This document shows positions 6,418 through 14,457 of a stretch of 61,273 bases of DNA, one piece after another (position 1 is the stretch's first letter; each line of letters starts with the position of its first letter). Source of the stretch: an uncultured Oscillospiraceae bacterium. Its GTDB lineage: Bacteria > Bacillota > Clostridia > Oscillospirales > Oscillospiraceae. The position numbers and the translations under genes were made by a program. The DNA lies in assembly GCA_934565775.1 (NCBI GenBank), contig CAKTIN010000002.1, forward strand, positions 1-61,273. Direction: 5' to 3'. The notes under the pieces were generated by a model. It was not told the DNA's origin and made no database searches. It saw only the letters and a list, made by a program, of their open reading frames with translations.

Positions 6418-8256
6418 CTATTCAACGGCGCAGAAGCCCATGGGCAGGAGCACCAGCCCGCCGGGGGCTACGGTTTCCAGATCCCGGCCGTAGAGAATGC
6501 GCTTCCCGGCGGGAATGGCCCACGCGTCGTCCGAGCGGTTGAGATACAGGTGAACCTTCTCCTCGCCATAGGCCCGGGTAAAGGCCAGGCGGCCGTCCTG
6601 GGCGGTCTGGAACCGCACGTCCCCCAGGCGCAGGGCGGGATTGCTCCGGCGCAGCTGCCCCAGGCAGCGGTAATGGGCCAGAAGCTCCCCGTCCTCCCGG
6701 CCCCAGGGGTAGGTCCGGCGGTTGAAGGGATCGGCGTAGCCCTCCATCCCGGCCTCGTCTCCGTAATACACGCAGGGGGCGCCGGGGAGGGTGAATTGCA
6801 GGAAGGAGGCCATGCGCAGCAGGCGCAGGGCGCTCTGCCGCTGGTTGGGGCCCAGATGCCGGGCGGCCTTCTCCGCCTGGGAGCCCTCAAAGCCGTCCAC
6901 CAGGGCGGTGAGGATCCGGGGGGTGTCATGGGTGCCCAGGCTGTTCATAACGCAGGGCAGGACCTGGGCGGGGTAGTGCTCTGCAATCTCCAGAACGGCC
7001 TCCCGGAGGGCGTGCCCCGCATCCTGGCCGGTCATAAAGTTCAAAATGGCCGTGCGATAGGGGTAATTCATTACGGAGTCCAGCTCCCCGTCGGCAAAGT
7101 ACCGGCGGCGCACCCCATAGGCGATTTTGTTGCTGGCGTCCTCCCAGACCTCGCCGATGAGCAGCGCGTCCGGCCGGAGGGCCCGGATGCGGCGCTTTAA
7201 GCGCAGAACAAAGGCGTCCGGCAGCTCGTCCACCACGTCCAGGCGGAAGCCGTCCGCCCCCAGGCGGAGCCAGTGGGCGACCACGGAATCCTCCCCGTCA
7301 ATGACATAGTCCAGAAAGCCGGGATTCAGCTTGTTCACGCAGGGCAGCGTATCAAAGTTCCACCAGCAGTCATACTGATCCGGGAAGCGGCGGAAATGAT
7401 ACCAGCTGTAGTAAGGGGAGCCGGGGCCGGTGCAGGCCCCGCCGAATTGCCGGTCCTTGTCAAAATACAGGCTCCGGCTGCCGGTGTGGGAAAATACGCC
7501 GTCCAGCACCAGGCGCATCCCATGGGCGTGGACCGCCTGACACAGGGCGGCAAAGTCCGCCTCCGTGCCCAGCATGGGGTCCGGAGTCTTATAGTCAAAG
7601 GTGTCGTACCGGTGGCTGGAGAAGGCCTTGGAAATGGGGTTCAGGTACAGCAGCTCCACACCCAGACCGGCCAGGTAATCCAGCTTCTCCTGAATGCCCC
7701 TGAAGTTGCCGCCGAAAAAGTCGTTGTTCAGCACCTCGCCGTCGGGCTCCGGCTGCCAGCGCACCTCCTCGTCCCAGCTGCCGTGCAGAAGATAGGGCTC
7801 CAGCTTTCCGCTCAGGTCGCACTGCCCGGCCCGGGCGAAGCGGTCCGGGAAGATCTGGTACATGACGGCGCCCTTGGCCCAGTCCGGCGTGGTGAAGTCT
7901 CCGGGAATGCAGCTGACCTGCCACAGATCCCCGGCCTCTATATTGGTGTCCTCGCCCCCCTGGCGCAGGAGCTTGAAGGATTCCCCGGCGGTGGTGATGA
8001 GGAAAAAGTAAAAGTAAAGCCCCGTGTCCTCCAGGCAGAATTCTCCGGTGTAGATCTCATAGGGCCCCCAGGTCTGCTCCAGGCCCAGAGGGACGGTGCG
8101 CTCCGGCGTGCCGTCCTCCCGCTGGAGCACGCACAGGACCTGCCGGGTGTGAATCTCGGCAGGAATGTGGATATGCAGGCGGCAGCTCTGCCCGGGGATC
8201 AGGGGGCCGAAGGGGTCCTTGTAGCAGGATAGGCGGCTATTATACAGGATTCGCAT
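6418..8256 (-). CDS. GH13 alpha-amylase / neopullulanase-like glycosidase
   Basis: A 612-aa glycoside hydrolase family 13 enzyme without a signal peptide, so probably cytoplasmic. The N-terminal 120 residues look like a beta-sandwich as in neopullulanase/maltogenic amylases. The TIM barrel begins AVMYQIFPDRF, with FFGGNFRGI and LYLNPI. Conserved regions: I, DGVFSHTG (about 252); II, GFRLDVVDE with the nucleophile Asp (about 337); III, GEVWED with the acid Glu (about 368); IV, LGTHD (about 440). ATG 8256 was chosen for the Shine-Dalgarno AAGGAG; the frame extends 15 codons upstream without one. It lies last but one in the glg operon and likely breaks down glycogen-derived or imported malto-oligosaccharides. 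Confidence 0.9.
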   Translation of the reverse strand: MRILYNSRLSCYKDPFGPLIPGQSCRLHIHIPAEIHTRQVLCVLQREDGTPERTVPLGLEQTWGPYEIYTGEFCLEDTGLYFYFFLITTAGESFKLLRQGGEDTNIEAGDLWQVSCIPGDFTTPDWAKGAVMYQIFPDRFARAGQCDLSGKLEPYLLHGSWDEEVRWQPEPDGEVLNNDFFGGNFRGIQEKLDYLAGLGVELLYLNPISKAFSSHRYDTFDYKTPDPMLGTEADFAALCQAVHAHGMRLVLDGVFSHTGSRSLYFDKDRQFGGACTGPGSPYYSWYHFRRFPDQYDCWWNFDTLPCVNKLNPGFLDYVIDGEDSVVAHWLRLGADGFRLDVVDELPDAFVLRLKRRIRALRPDALLIGEVWEDASNKIAYGVRRRYFADGELDSVMNYPYRTAILNFMTGQDAGHALREAVLEIAEHYPAQVLPCVMNSLGTHDTPRILTALVDGFEGSQAEKAARHLGPNQRQSALRLLRMASFLQFTLPGAPCVYYGDEAGMEGYADPFNRRTYPWGREDGELLAHYRCLGQLRRSNPALRLGDVRFQTAQDGRLAFTRAYGEEKVHLYLNRSDDAWAIPAGKRILYGRDLETVAPGGLVLLPMGFCAVE

Positions 8257-8313
8257 AGAAAGGCTCCTTAGAAATCGCCTGCCCCGGAGGGCAGGCGGCA
8301 ATTTAAAAAGAAA

Positions 8314-9747
8314 TCAGCCTACCAGGCGGCGGAACAGGTCCATATACCGCCCGGCGGGGAGATTCCAGCTGAAATCCTGGCACATATCCCGATGGACCAG
8401 GCTGCCCCAGGCGCCCTTGTCCCGATACAGGTCCAGGGCCCGGAGCACCGCGCCGCAGAAATCGTCGCCGTTATAGCTCTGGAAGGTGAAGCCCAGGCCG
8501 GTCCCGGCCCCGGGATCCACAGGGGGCACGGTATCCTTCAGCCCACCGGTGGCGTTTACCACGGGGACCGTACCGTAGCGCATGGCGTTCAGCTGGCTCA
8601 GGCCGCAGGGCTCGGATTTGCTGGGCATCAGGTACAGGTCCGCCCCGGCATAAACCAGGTTCGCCAGGCGGAGGTTGAAGCAGATCTGGGCGGAGACCTT
8701 CTGGGGGTACCGGTAGCTCAGATCCCGGAAAAAGTCCTCATAGTGTCCCTCTCCGGTGCCGACTACCACCAGCTGGAGGTCCTCCTGGAGCAGACGCTCG
8801 GCGCAGTAGCACAGCAGGTCGATGCCCTTGTGCCCGGCCAGCCGGGTGACCATGCCCAGCACCGGAACCTCCGGCCGCTGGGGCAGACCCACCTCCCGCT
8901 GGAGGGCGGCCTTGCAGACGGCCTTGCCCTGGGGCCAGGTGTCCGCATTGTAATTATAGGGCAGGGTGCGGTCCGTGGCCGGGTCGAAGCGGTCCACGTC
9001 AATGCCGTTGGTAATGCCGGAGAGCTTCCAGGTGTATCCGGACAGGACCCCGTCCAGGCCGTGGGCATAGTAAGGGTACAGAATCTCCCGGGCATAGGTC
9101 TCGGAAACGGTGGTCACGGCGTCGGCATATTCGATCGCGCCCTTCATGAGGTTGATGCTGCCGTTCATGGTGAGCTTGCCCCGGAATTCCTCCGGCAGGG
9201 CCAGCACATCGTCAAAGAAGCCGGCGTCTGCCCAGCCCTGGTACTCGATGTTGTGAATGGTGAACACGCTCTTGCATCCGGGGAACTGGCCGGCGTACTG
9301 GGCCTTAAGGAAAATGGGCACGGCGGCGGTCTGCCAGTCGTTGCACTGGATCACGTCCGGGCGGAAGCCGATGCAGGCCATGGCGTCCAGCACGGCCTTG
9401 GAGAAGAAGGCGAAGCGCTCGCCGTCGTCCATGCTGCCGTACAGGCTGCCGTCCCGCTGGCCAAAGTAGTAATTATTATCGATAAAGAATACCTGCACGG
9501 GACTGTCCCACATGAGCCGGCGCACGCCGGTGTACTGCCGCCGCCAGCCCAAGCCGGTGGCGAACTCCGCCGTCAGCTCCGTGGGGTAGGTGATATTCTC
9601 CTTGATCCGCTTGTAGTAGGGGAGGAAAACCCAGACCTCGTTCCCGTCCATCCGGGCCAGCGCCTTGGGCAGAGCCTCCATCACGTCCCCCAGACCGCCG
9701 GATTTGGCGAAGGGGGCCGCCTCGGAGGCGACCATTGCAATTCTCAT
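8314..9747 (-). CDS. glgA: Glycogen synthase (ADP-glucose)
   Basis: GT5 glycosyltransferase, 477 aa, that adds glucose from ADP-glucose to alpha-1,4-glucan. Diagnostic features are the N-terminal MRIAMVASEAAPFAKSGGLGDV with the ADP-binding KSGGLGD motif, VFTIHNIEYQG, ITNGIDVDRFDPATD, VTRLAGHKGIDLL and the C-terminal PSKSEPCGLSQLNAMRYGT with its catalytic Glu. It overlaps glgD by ATGA and has AAAGGAGA ahead of ATG 9747. Length is normal for bacterial GlgA. Confidence 0.95.
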   Translation of the reverse strand: MRIAMVASEAAPFAKSGGLGDVMEALPKALARMDGNEVWVFLPYYKRIKENITYPTELTAEFATGLGWRRQYTGVRRLMWDSPVQVFFIDNNYYFGQRDGSLYGSMDDGERFAFFSKAVLDAMACIGFRPDVIQCNDWQTAAVPIFLKAQYAGQFPGCKSVFTIHNIEYQGWADAGFFDDVLALPEEFRGKLTMNGSINLMKGAIEYADAVTTVSETYAREILYPYYAHGLDGVLSGYTWKLSGITNGIDVDRFDPATDRTLPYNYNADTWPQGKAVCKAALQREVGLPQRPEVPVLGMVTRLAGHKGIDLLCYCAERLLQEDLQLVVVGTGEGHYEDFFRDLSYRYPQKVSAQICFNLRLANLVYAGADLYLMPSKSEPCGLSQLNAMRYGTVPVVNATGGLKDTVPPVDPGAGTGLGFTFQSYNGDDFCGAVLRALDLYRDKGAWGSLVHRDMCQDFSWNLPAGRYMDLFRRLVG

Positions 9748-10856
9748 ACAATGTCTCCTTTTTTCACAATAATGGGGTTATCCGGGCTGCCGCACAGCCG
9801 GACGCCGGGGCGCACCACCACATCCTTGTCCAGGATGGCGTCCACAATCTCGGCGTTCTCGCCAATTACGCAGTTGTTCATGATGACCGAGCCCCGGACC
9901 TGGGCCCCCTCCTTCAGGGAGACCCCCCGGAAGAATACGGAGTGCTCCGCCATACCCTCCAGGGTGCAGCCGTCGGCGACGATGCACTCGTTGATGTCGG
10001 AATTTTCCCCATAATACACCGGCACCTGATCCCGGACCTTGGTGTAAATGGTGCGGCCGCACTGGAACAGGCCGGACTGAATGGCGGGATCCGTCAGGGC
10101 CAGGTTGTTGTGATAATACTCCAGGGTGCTCTCGTTGAACAGGGCCAGACCGTCGAAGGCGTACACCCCGATGTTTTTCTTGGTGGCAAATTCCCGCAGG
10201 ACCAGGTCCCGCTCAAAGCGGTAATGGCTCCGGGCGACCTTTTCCCGAACGTAGTAGATCAGCAGGTCCCGGCGCAGGACAAAAATGCCCATGGAGGCCA
10301 GATAATCCTCCTTGGCGGGGTAATCCACGGCCATATCCACGATCTCGCCCTTCTTATCCAGCAGGGCGGCCAGGCTCAGGGACTTTTTTCCGTCTGCAAT
10401 GCCGGCCTTGGCCACCACGGTGATGTCCTTGCCGGAGGCGATATGGGCGGCCAGGACGGCCTCCAGGTCAATGTTGCACAGCACGCCGGAGTCTGCCAGG
10501 AACACATATTCCTCCGTGGATTCCTCCAGGAACTGCATGGCGGTGGACAGGGCGTCCAGCTTGCCCCGGACATTGGCGCTGCGGCTCAGGGAGTTGGGGG
10601 TGAGGAAGCTCAGGCCGTTCTCCTCCAGCTCCAGGTCCCACTCCTGGCCGGAGCCGATGTGGTTCATCAGGGACTGATATTTGTACACGGACATAATGCC
10701 GATGTGGCGAATGCCGGCGTTGGTCATGTTGGACAGGGAGAAATCGATTTGACGATACCGGCCGCCGTAGGGCAGGGAGGCCATGGTGCGCTTATTGGTG
10801 AGCTCACCCAGGGAGCTGTCGTAAATATTGGCGAAGATAATACCCATTGCGTTCAT
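9744..10856 (-). CDS. glgD: GlgD, regulatory ADP-glucose pyrophosphorylase subunit
   Basis: A 370-aa paralogue of GlgC. The substrate loop GGxGxRL of GlgC is replaced by an unrelated segment (NIYDSSLGELTNKRTMASLP), while the fold markers remain: PYGGRYRQIDFSLSNM, GIRHIGIMSVYKYQSLMNH and a left-handed beta-helix C-terminus of hexapeptide repeats (NSDINECIVADGCTLEG). In Firmicutes, GlgD lacks full catalysis and raises the activity of GlgC in a heterotetramer. The gene is 13 bp after glgC; the ATG at 10856 has GGAGGGG 6 nt upstream. Confidence 0.92.
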   Translation of the reverse strand: MNAMGIIFANIYDSSLGELTNKRTMASLPYGGRYRQIDFSLSNMTNAGIRHIGIMSVYKYQSLMNHIGSGQEWDLELEENGLSFLTPNSLSRSANVRGKLDALSTAMQFLEESTEEYVFLADSGVLCNIDLEAVLAAHIASGKDITVVAKAGIADGKKSLSLAALLDKKGEIVDMAVDYPAKEDYLASMGIFVLRRDLLIYYVREKVARSHYRFERDLVLREFATKKNIGVYAFDGLALFNESTLEYYHNNLALTDPAIQSGLFQCGRTIYTKVRDQVPVYYGENSDINECIVADGCTLEGMAEHSVFFRGVSLKEGAQVRGSVIMNNCVIGENAEIVDAILDKDVVVRPGVRLCGSPDNPIIVKKGDIV

Positions 10857-10869
10857 GTGAATCCCCTCC

Positions 10870-12051
10870 TTACCGAATTTCGCCGGGCACGACTACGGCG
10901 TTTTCCTCGACCACCGAGTCCTTGCCTACAACGCTGATCTTCTTCCGCTCGCTGGGGCCGAAGGCGCCGCCGATGACCGCGCCCTTGCAGACCCGGGTAT
11001 CCTCGCCCACGATGGCGTGGCGGATGATGGCGCCGGGCTCCACGGTGACGCCGGGCATGAGCACGGAGTCCTCCACCATGGCCCCCGCGCCGATGGTGCA
11101 GCCGATGGAAATGACGGAGTGGCGCACGCTGCCGTGGATCACGCCGCCCTCTGCGATCAGACAGTCTACGGTCTTGGCCTCCCGGGCCACATAGGTGGAG
11201 GGCAGGGCGCTATTCCGGGCGGAGATGCGGGCGCTGCCGGACAGGTCAAAGGCCGGATGCTTGCCCAGCAGGTCCATGTTGGCCTCCCACAGGGAGCTGA
11301 TGGTGCCCACGTCCTTCCAGTAGCCGTTGAAGGAATAGGCCATGAGCTTGTGCCCGGAGGCCAGCAGGGCGGGGATGACGTTCTTGCCGAAGTCGTTGTC
11401 GCTGTTGGGATCCTCCTCGTCGGCGATGAGGAACTCCCGCAGCACGCTCCAGCGGAACACATAGATGCCCATGGAGGCGTTGGTGCTCTTGGGCTGGGCG
11501 GGCTTCTCTTCAAATTCGTAAATGGTCCCGTCGGGGTAGGTGTTCATAATGCCGAAGCGGCTGGCCTCCTCCAGAGGCACGTCCCGGACGGCGATGGTGC
11601 AGGCTGCGCCGGACTTCTCGTGGAAGGCCAGCATGGCGGCGTAATCCATGCGGTAAATATGGTCGCCGGAGAGGATGATGACGTTGTCCGGGTCGTACCG
11701 CTGGATAAAGGAGAGGTTCTGATAAATGGCGTTGGCCGTGCCCTTGTACCACTCGCTCTTTTTGCTCCGGGCATAGGGGGGCAGGACGTGCGCGCCGCCG
11801 TGGGATTTGTTCAGACCCCAGGGCTGGCCGTTGCCGATGTACTCGTTCAGCTCCAGGGGCTGATACTGGGTGAGAATTCCCACGGTATCAATGCCGGAGT
11901 TGACGCAGTTGGACAGAGGAAAGTCAATGATGCGGTATTTGCCGCCGAAGGGAACGGCGGGCTTGGCGGTGTTCTCCGTCAGGATCTTCAGCCGGCTGCC
12001 CTGGCCTCCGGCCAGCAGCATGGCAATGCAGCGCTTTTTCTGAAAGTACAT
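10870..12051 (-). CDS. glgC: Glucose-1-phosphate adenylyltransferase
   Basis: Catalytic ADP-glucose pyrophosphorylase, 393 aa. [16 protein letters not shown] is the pyrophosphorylase loop; [16 protein letters not shown] and [14 protein letters not shown] (metal-binding Asp) follow; EEKPAQPKS is the glucose-1-P contact region; the C-terminus is a beta-helix. Two close ATGs exist. The one at 12051 (MYFQKKR) lies 9 nt from the Shine-Dalgarno GAGGAG, while the upstream one (12060) abuts it, so 12051 is preferred. It follows glgB by 35 bp and precedes glgD. Confidence 0.94.
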   Translation of the reverse strand: MYFQKKRCIAMLLAGGQGSRLKILTENTAKPAVPFGGKYRIIDFPLSNCVNSGIDTVGILTQYQPLELNEYIGNGQPWGLNKSHGGAHVLPPYARSKKSEWYKGTANAIYQNLSFIQRYDPDNVIILSGDHIYRMDYAAMLAFHEKSGAACTIAVRDVPLEEASRFGIMNTYPDGTIYEFEEKPAQPKSTNASMGIYVFRWSVLREFLIADEEDPNSDNDFGKNVIPALLASGHKLMAYSFNGYWKDVGTISSLWEANMDLLGKHPAFDLSGSARISARNSALPSTYVAREAKTVDCLIAEGGVIHGSVRHSVISIGCTIGAGAMVEDSVLMPGVTVEPGAIIRHAIVGEDTRVCKGAVIGGAFGPSERKKISVVGKDSVVEENAVVVPGEIR

Positions 12052-12086
12052 GGTGAGCATCTCCTCTTTTCTTCAAAATAGTAGTC

Positions 12087-13991
12087 TTAAGCTTTTTCCC
12101 CGGGGACCGGCTCCTCCTCCGGAGCGGGCTCCCAGGCGTAGAAGGTTGCGGACATGGGGGGAATGTCGAACCGGCAGGAGTTCTTGTATTCCCGGTAGGG
12201 GACGGGTTCGCTGGAGACGGGGGAGAGCTGCGTCCCCGTGCCGCCGAAGCGGGTCTCGTCGGAGTTCAGCAGGGGGATGGCCCGGCCCTTCCCGGGGACG
12301 CCCAGAGGATGCTGGGGCCGGGGCACCGGGCAGAAGTTGAAGATGGCCAGGATCTCCCGGCCCTCCCGGTCGATCCGGCGGAAGGCGAAGAGGCTCTCGT
12401 CGGCGTCGTCCGGCTCGATCCACTGGAAGCCCTCCCAGTCGGAGTCGTTTTCCCACAGGGGCGGCTGCTCCAGATACAGCCGGTTCAGCGCACGGACGAA
12501 ATCCTGGCACTGGCGGTGCCGGTCATAGCGCAGCAGCAGCCAGTCCAGCTCCCGGTCATAGCGCCACTCGATGAATTGACCGAACTCGTTGCCCATGAAG
12601 CTGAGCTTCTTTCCGGGGTGGGCGATCATATAGCCCAGCATCGCCCGGAGATTCTGGAACTTTTGGTCATATTCTCCCGGCATCTTTTTCAGGAGGGAGC
12701 GCTTGCCGTGGACCACCTCGTCGTGGCTCAGGGGCAGAATGAAATTCTCCGAATAGGCGTAGGTCATGGAGAAGGTCATTTTATTATGGTGGTACTTCCG
12801 GAACAGAGGGTCCTCCTGCATATACCGCAGCAGGTCGTTCATCCAGCCCATGTTCCACTTGAACAGGAAGCCCAGGCCGCCGTCAAAGTCCGGCTTGGTC
12901 ACCAGGGGGAAGGCGGTGGACTCCTCCGCCACCATGATCGCCCCGGGGCGCTGGGCAAAGGCCGCCCGGTTTACCGCCCGGAGGAAGTCGATGGCCTCCA
13001 GATTCTCCCGGCCGCCGAAGCGGTTGGGCCGGTAATTGGGACGGTTATAGTCCAGATACAGCATACTGGACACCGCGTCCACCCGCAGGCCGTCAAAATG
13101 GAATTCCCGGAGCCAGTACACCGCGTTGGACACCAGGAAGCTCTTGACCTCCGGCTTGCCGAAGTCGAAGATCCGGGTGGTCCAGTCCGGATGCTCGTTC
13201 ATCATGGGGTCCGACAGCTCGTAGGTACAGCCGCCGTCAAACTCATACAGGCCGTAGGAATCCTTGGGGAAGTGGGCGGGGACCCAGTCCAGCAGCACGC
13301 CGATGCCGGCTTCATGGAGCCGGTCCACCAGGAGCTTCAGCCCCTCCCCGTCGCCGTAGCGGGCGGTGGGGGCGTAGTACCCCGTCACCTGATAGCCCCA
13401 GCTGGGGTCATAGGGATACTCCGCCAGGGGGGTGAACTCTACGTGGGTATAGCCCATCTCCTTTACATAGGGGGGCAGCAGCTGGGCCAGCTCCCGGTAG
13501 GTGTACAGCGAGCCGTCCGGCTTCTGCCGCCAGGAGCCCAGGTGGATCTCATAAATATTCATGGGGCGGCGCAGAGGGTCTGCCTTTCCGGCCTTCGCCA
13601 TCCAGGCACCGTCGGCCCAGGTGTGGACGGTCTCCGGCGGGATCAGGCTGCTGGTATCGGGCAGAGGCGTCATGCCCCGGCCGTAGGGGTCCGCCTTAAA
13701 GACCTGCCGCCCGTCCCGGCATACAATATATTTATAGGACTGGCCCGGCTTGGGGTAAGGGGAGAAGGCCTCCCACACGCCGCCGCCGATGGGGGCCATG
13801 GGCAGATCCTCGCCGTTCCAGAAGTTAAAATCGCCTACCACAAAAATCTCGGAGGCGTGGGGCGCCCAGACCCGGAACACATAGCCCTCCGCTCCGGCCC
13901 GGCGATCCCGGTGGCAGCCCAGAAATTCGTAGGCCCGCTGGGCCTCGCCCCGGGCAAATTCATCTAAAAACGTGTGCAGTCTGTCTTTCAT
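12087..13991 (-). CDS. glgB: 1,4-alpha-glucan branching enzyme
   Basis: A 634-aa GH13 branching enzyme. The N-terminal CBM48 domain (GCHRDRRAGAEGYVFRVWAP...IFVVGDFNFWNG) is followed by the barrel: HLGSWRQ, VEFTPLAEYPYDPSWGYQVTGYYAP, the nucleophile Asp in GLRVDAVSSMLY, the acid Glu in MVAEESTAFP, and LSHDEVVHGK. The C-terminal beta domain ends in a short Pro/Glu tail. ATG 13991 was chosen for MKDRLHTF and the Shine-Dalgarno AAGGAG. It is the first gene of the glycogen operon; the operon gives the full route glucose-1-P to ADP-glucose to branched glucan, plus a hydrolase. Confidence 0.94.
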   Translation of the reverse strand: MKDRLHTFLDEFARGEAQRAYEFLGCHRDRRAGAEGYVFRVWAPHASEIFVVGDFNFWNGEDLPMAPIGGGVWEAFSPYPKPGQSYKYIVCRDGRQVFKADPYGRGMTPLPDTSSLIPPETVHTWADGAWMAKAGKADPLRRPMNIYEIHLGSWRQKPDGSLYTYRELAQLLPPYVKEMGYTHVEFTPLAEYPYDPSWGYQVTGYYAPTARYGDGEGLKLLVDRLHEAGIGVLLDWVPAHFPKDSYGLYEFDGGCTYELSDPMMNEHPDWTTRIFDFGKPEVKSFLVSNAVYWLREFHFDGLRVDAVSSMLYLDYNRPNYRPNRFGGRENLEAIDFLRAVNRAAFAQRPGAIMVAEESTAFPLVTKPDFDGGLGFLFKWNMGWMNDLLRYMQEDPLFRKYHHNKMTFSMTYAYSENFILPLSHDEVVHGKRSLLKKMPGEYDQKFQNLRAMLGYMIAHPGKKLSFMGNEFGQFIEWRYDRELDWLLLRYDRHRQCQDFVRALNRLYLEQPPLWENDSDWEGFQWIEPDDADESLFAFRRIDREGREILAIFNFCPVPRPQHPLGVPGKGRAIPLLNSDETRFGGTGTQLSPVSSEPVPYREYKNSCRFDIPPMSATFYAWEPAPEEEPVPGEKA

Positions 13992-14457
13992 GGAGAATGC
14001 TCCTTGTCGTGTATACATAGGTTAGACGCCTACTTCACCTACTTAAAGATACCATATTTCCGGCGGTTTGGGAAGAGTCAAAATGAATGAAATCCAAGAG
14101 ATTTCCGGGGGAATTTCCGCCGCCCCGTCCCCGACGCAGGGGGCTTTGGGGCGAAAGGAGGGATTTTTGCCCCGGGGGGCCGGAGAAAAGACGGGGACCT
14201 TCCGGAAAAAAGAAAGGAATTTGTGCAAGATGTGCAAAAATAAGGTGGTACAAAGTTGAAATTGTTGGTTAAAAAGCTCCTGACAAATTCTATGCACTTT
14301 TCTGGTATGCACGATGCACCCTCTTATACTTTACACAAAATAGGCAAAATGACTATTGAAATTTTACAGCAAAACTGATAAAATAAAACTGCTGAAATGA
14401 AAAAGCAGCAGGAAGAAGTATCCCAACCAACAACGGACGATTTAAGGAGGACAAAGC
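13992..14457. other. Intergenic region between glgB and the SLH nucleotidase
   Basis: No gene seen. The glgB-proximal side has a weak minus-strand promoter candidate (TTGACT at about 14075-14080 read on minus, 17 bp, AATATG). The middle (14100-14215) is GC-rich with short inverted repeats. The right half (14215-14457) is AT-rich and presumably holds the plus-strand promoter; TATACT near 14325 is the best -10. The Shine-Dalgarno AAGGAGG lies 8 nt before ATG 14458. Confidence 0.4.

Noticed and set aside
8257..8301. Upstream extension of the amylase gene to 8301
   Set aside because: The 15 extra codons have no Shine-Dalgarno, while ATG 8256 has AAGGAG at good spacing and gives a compact N-terminus.
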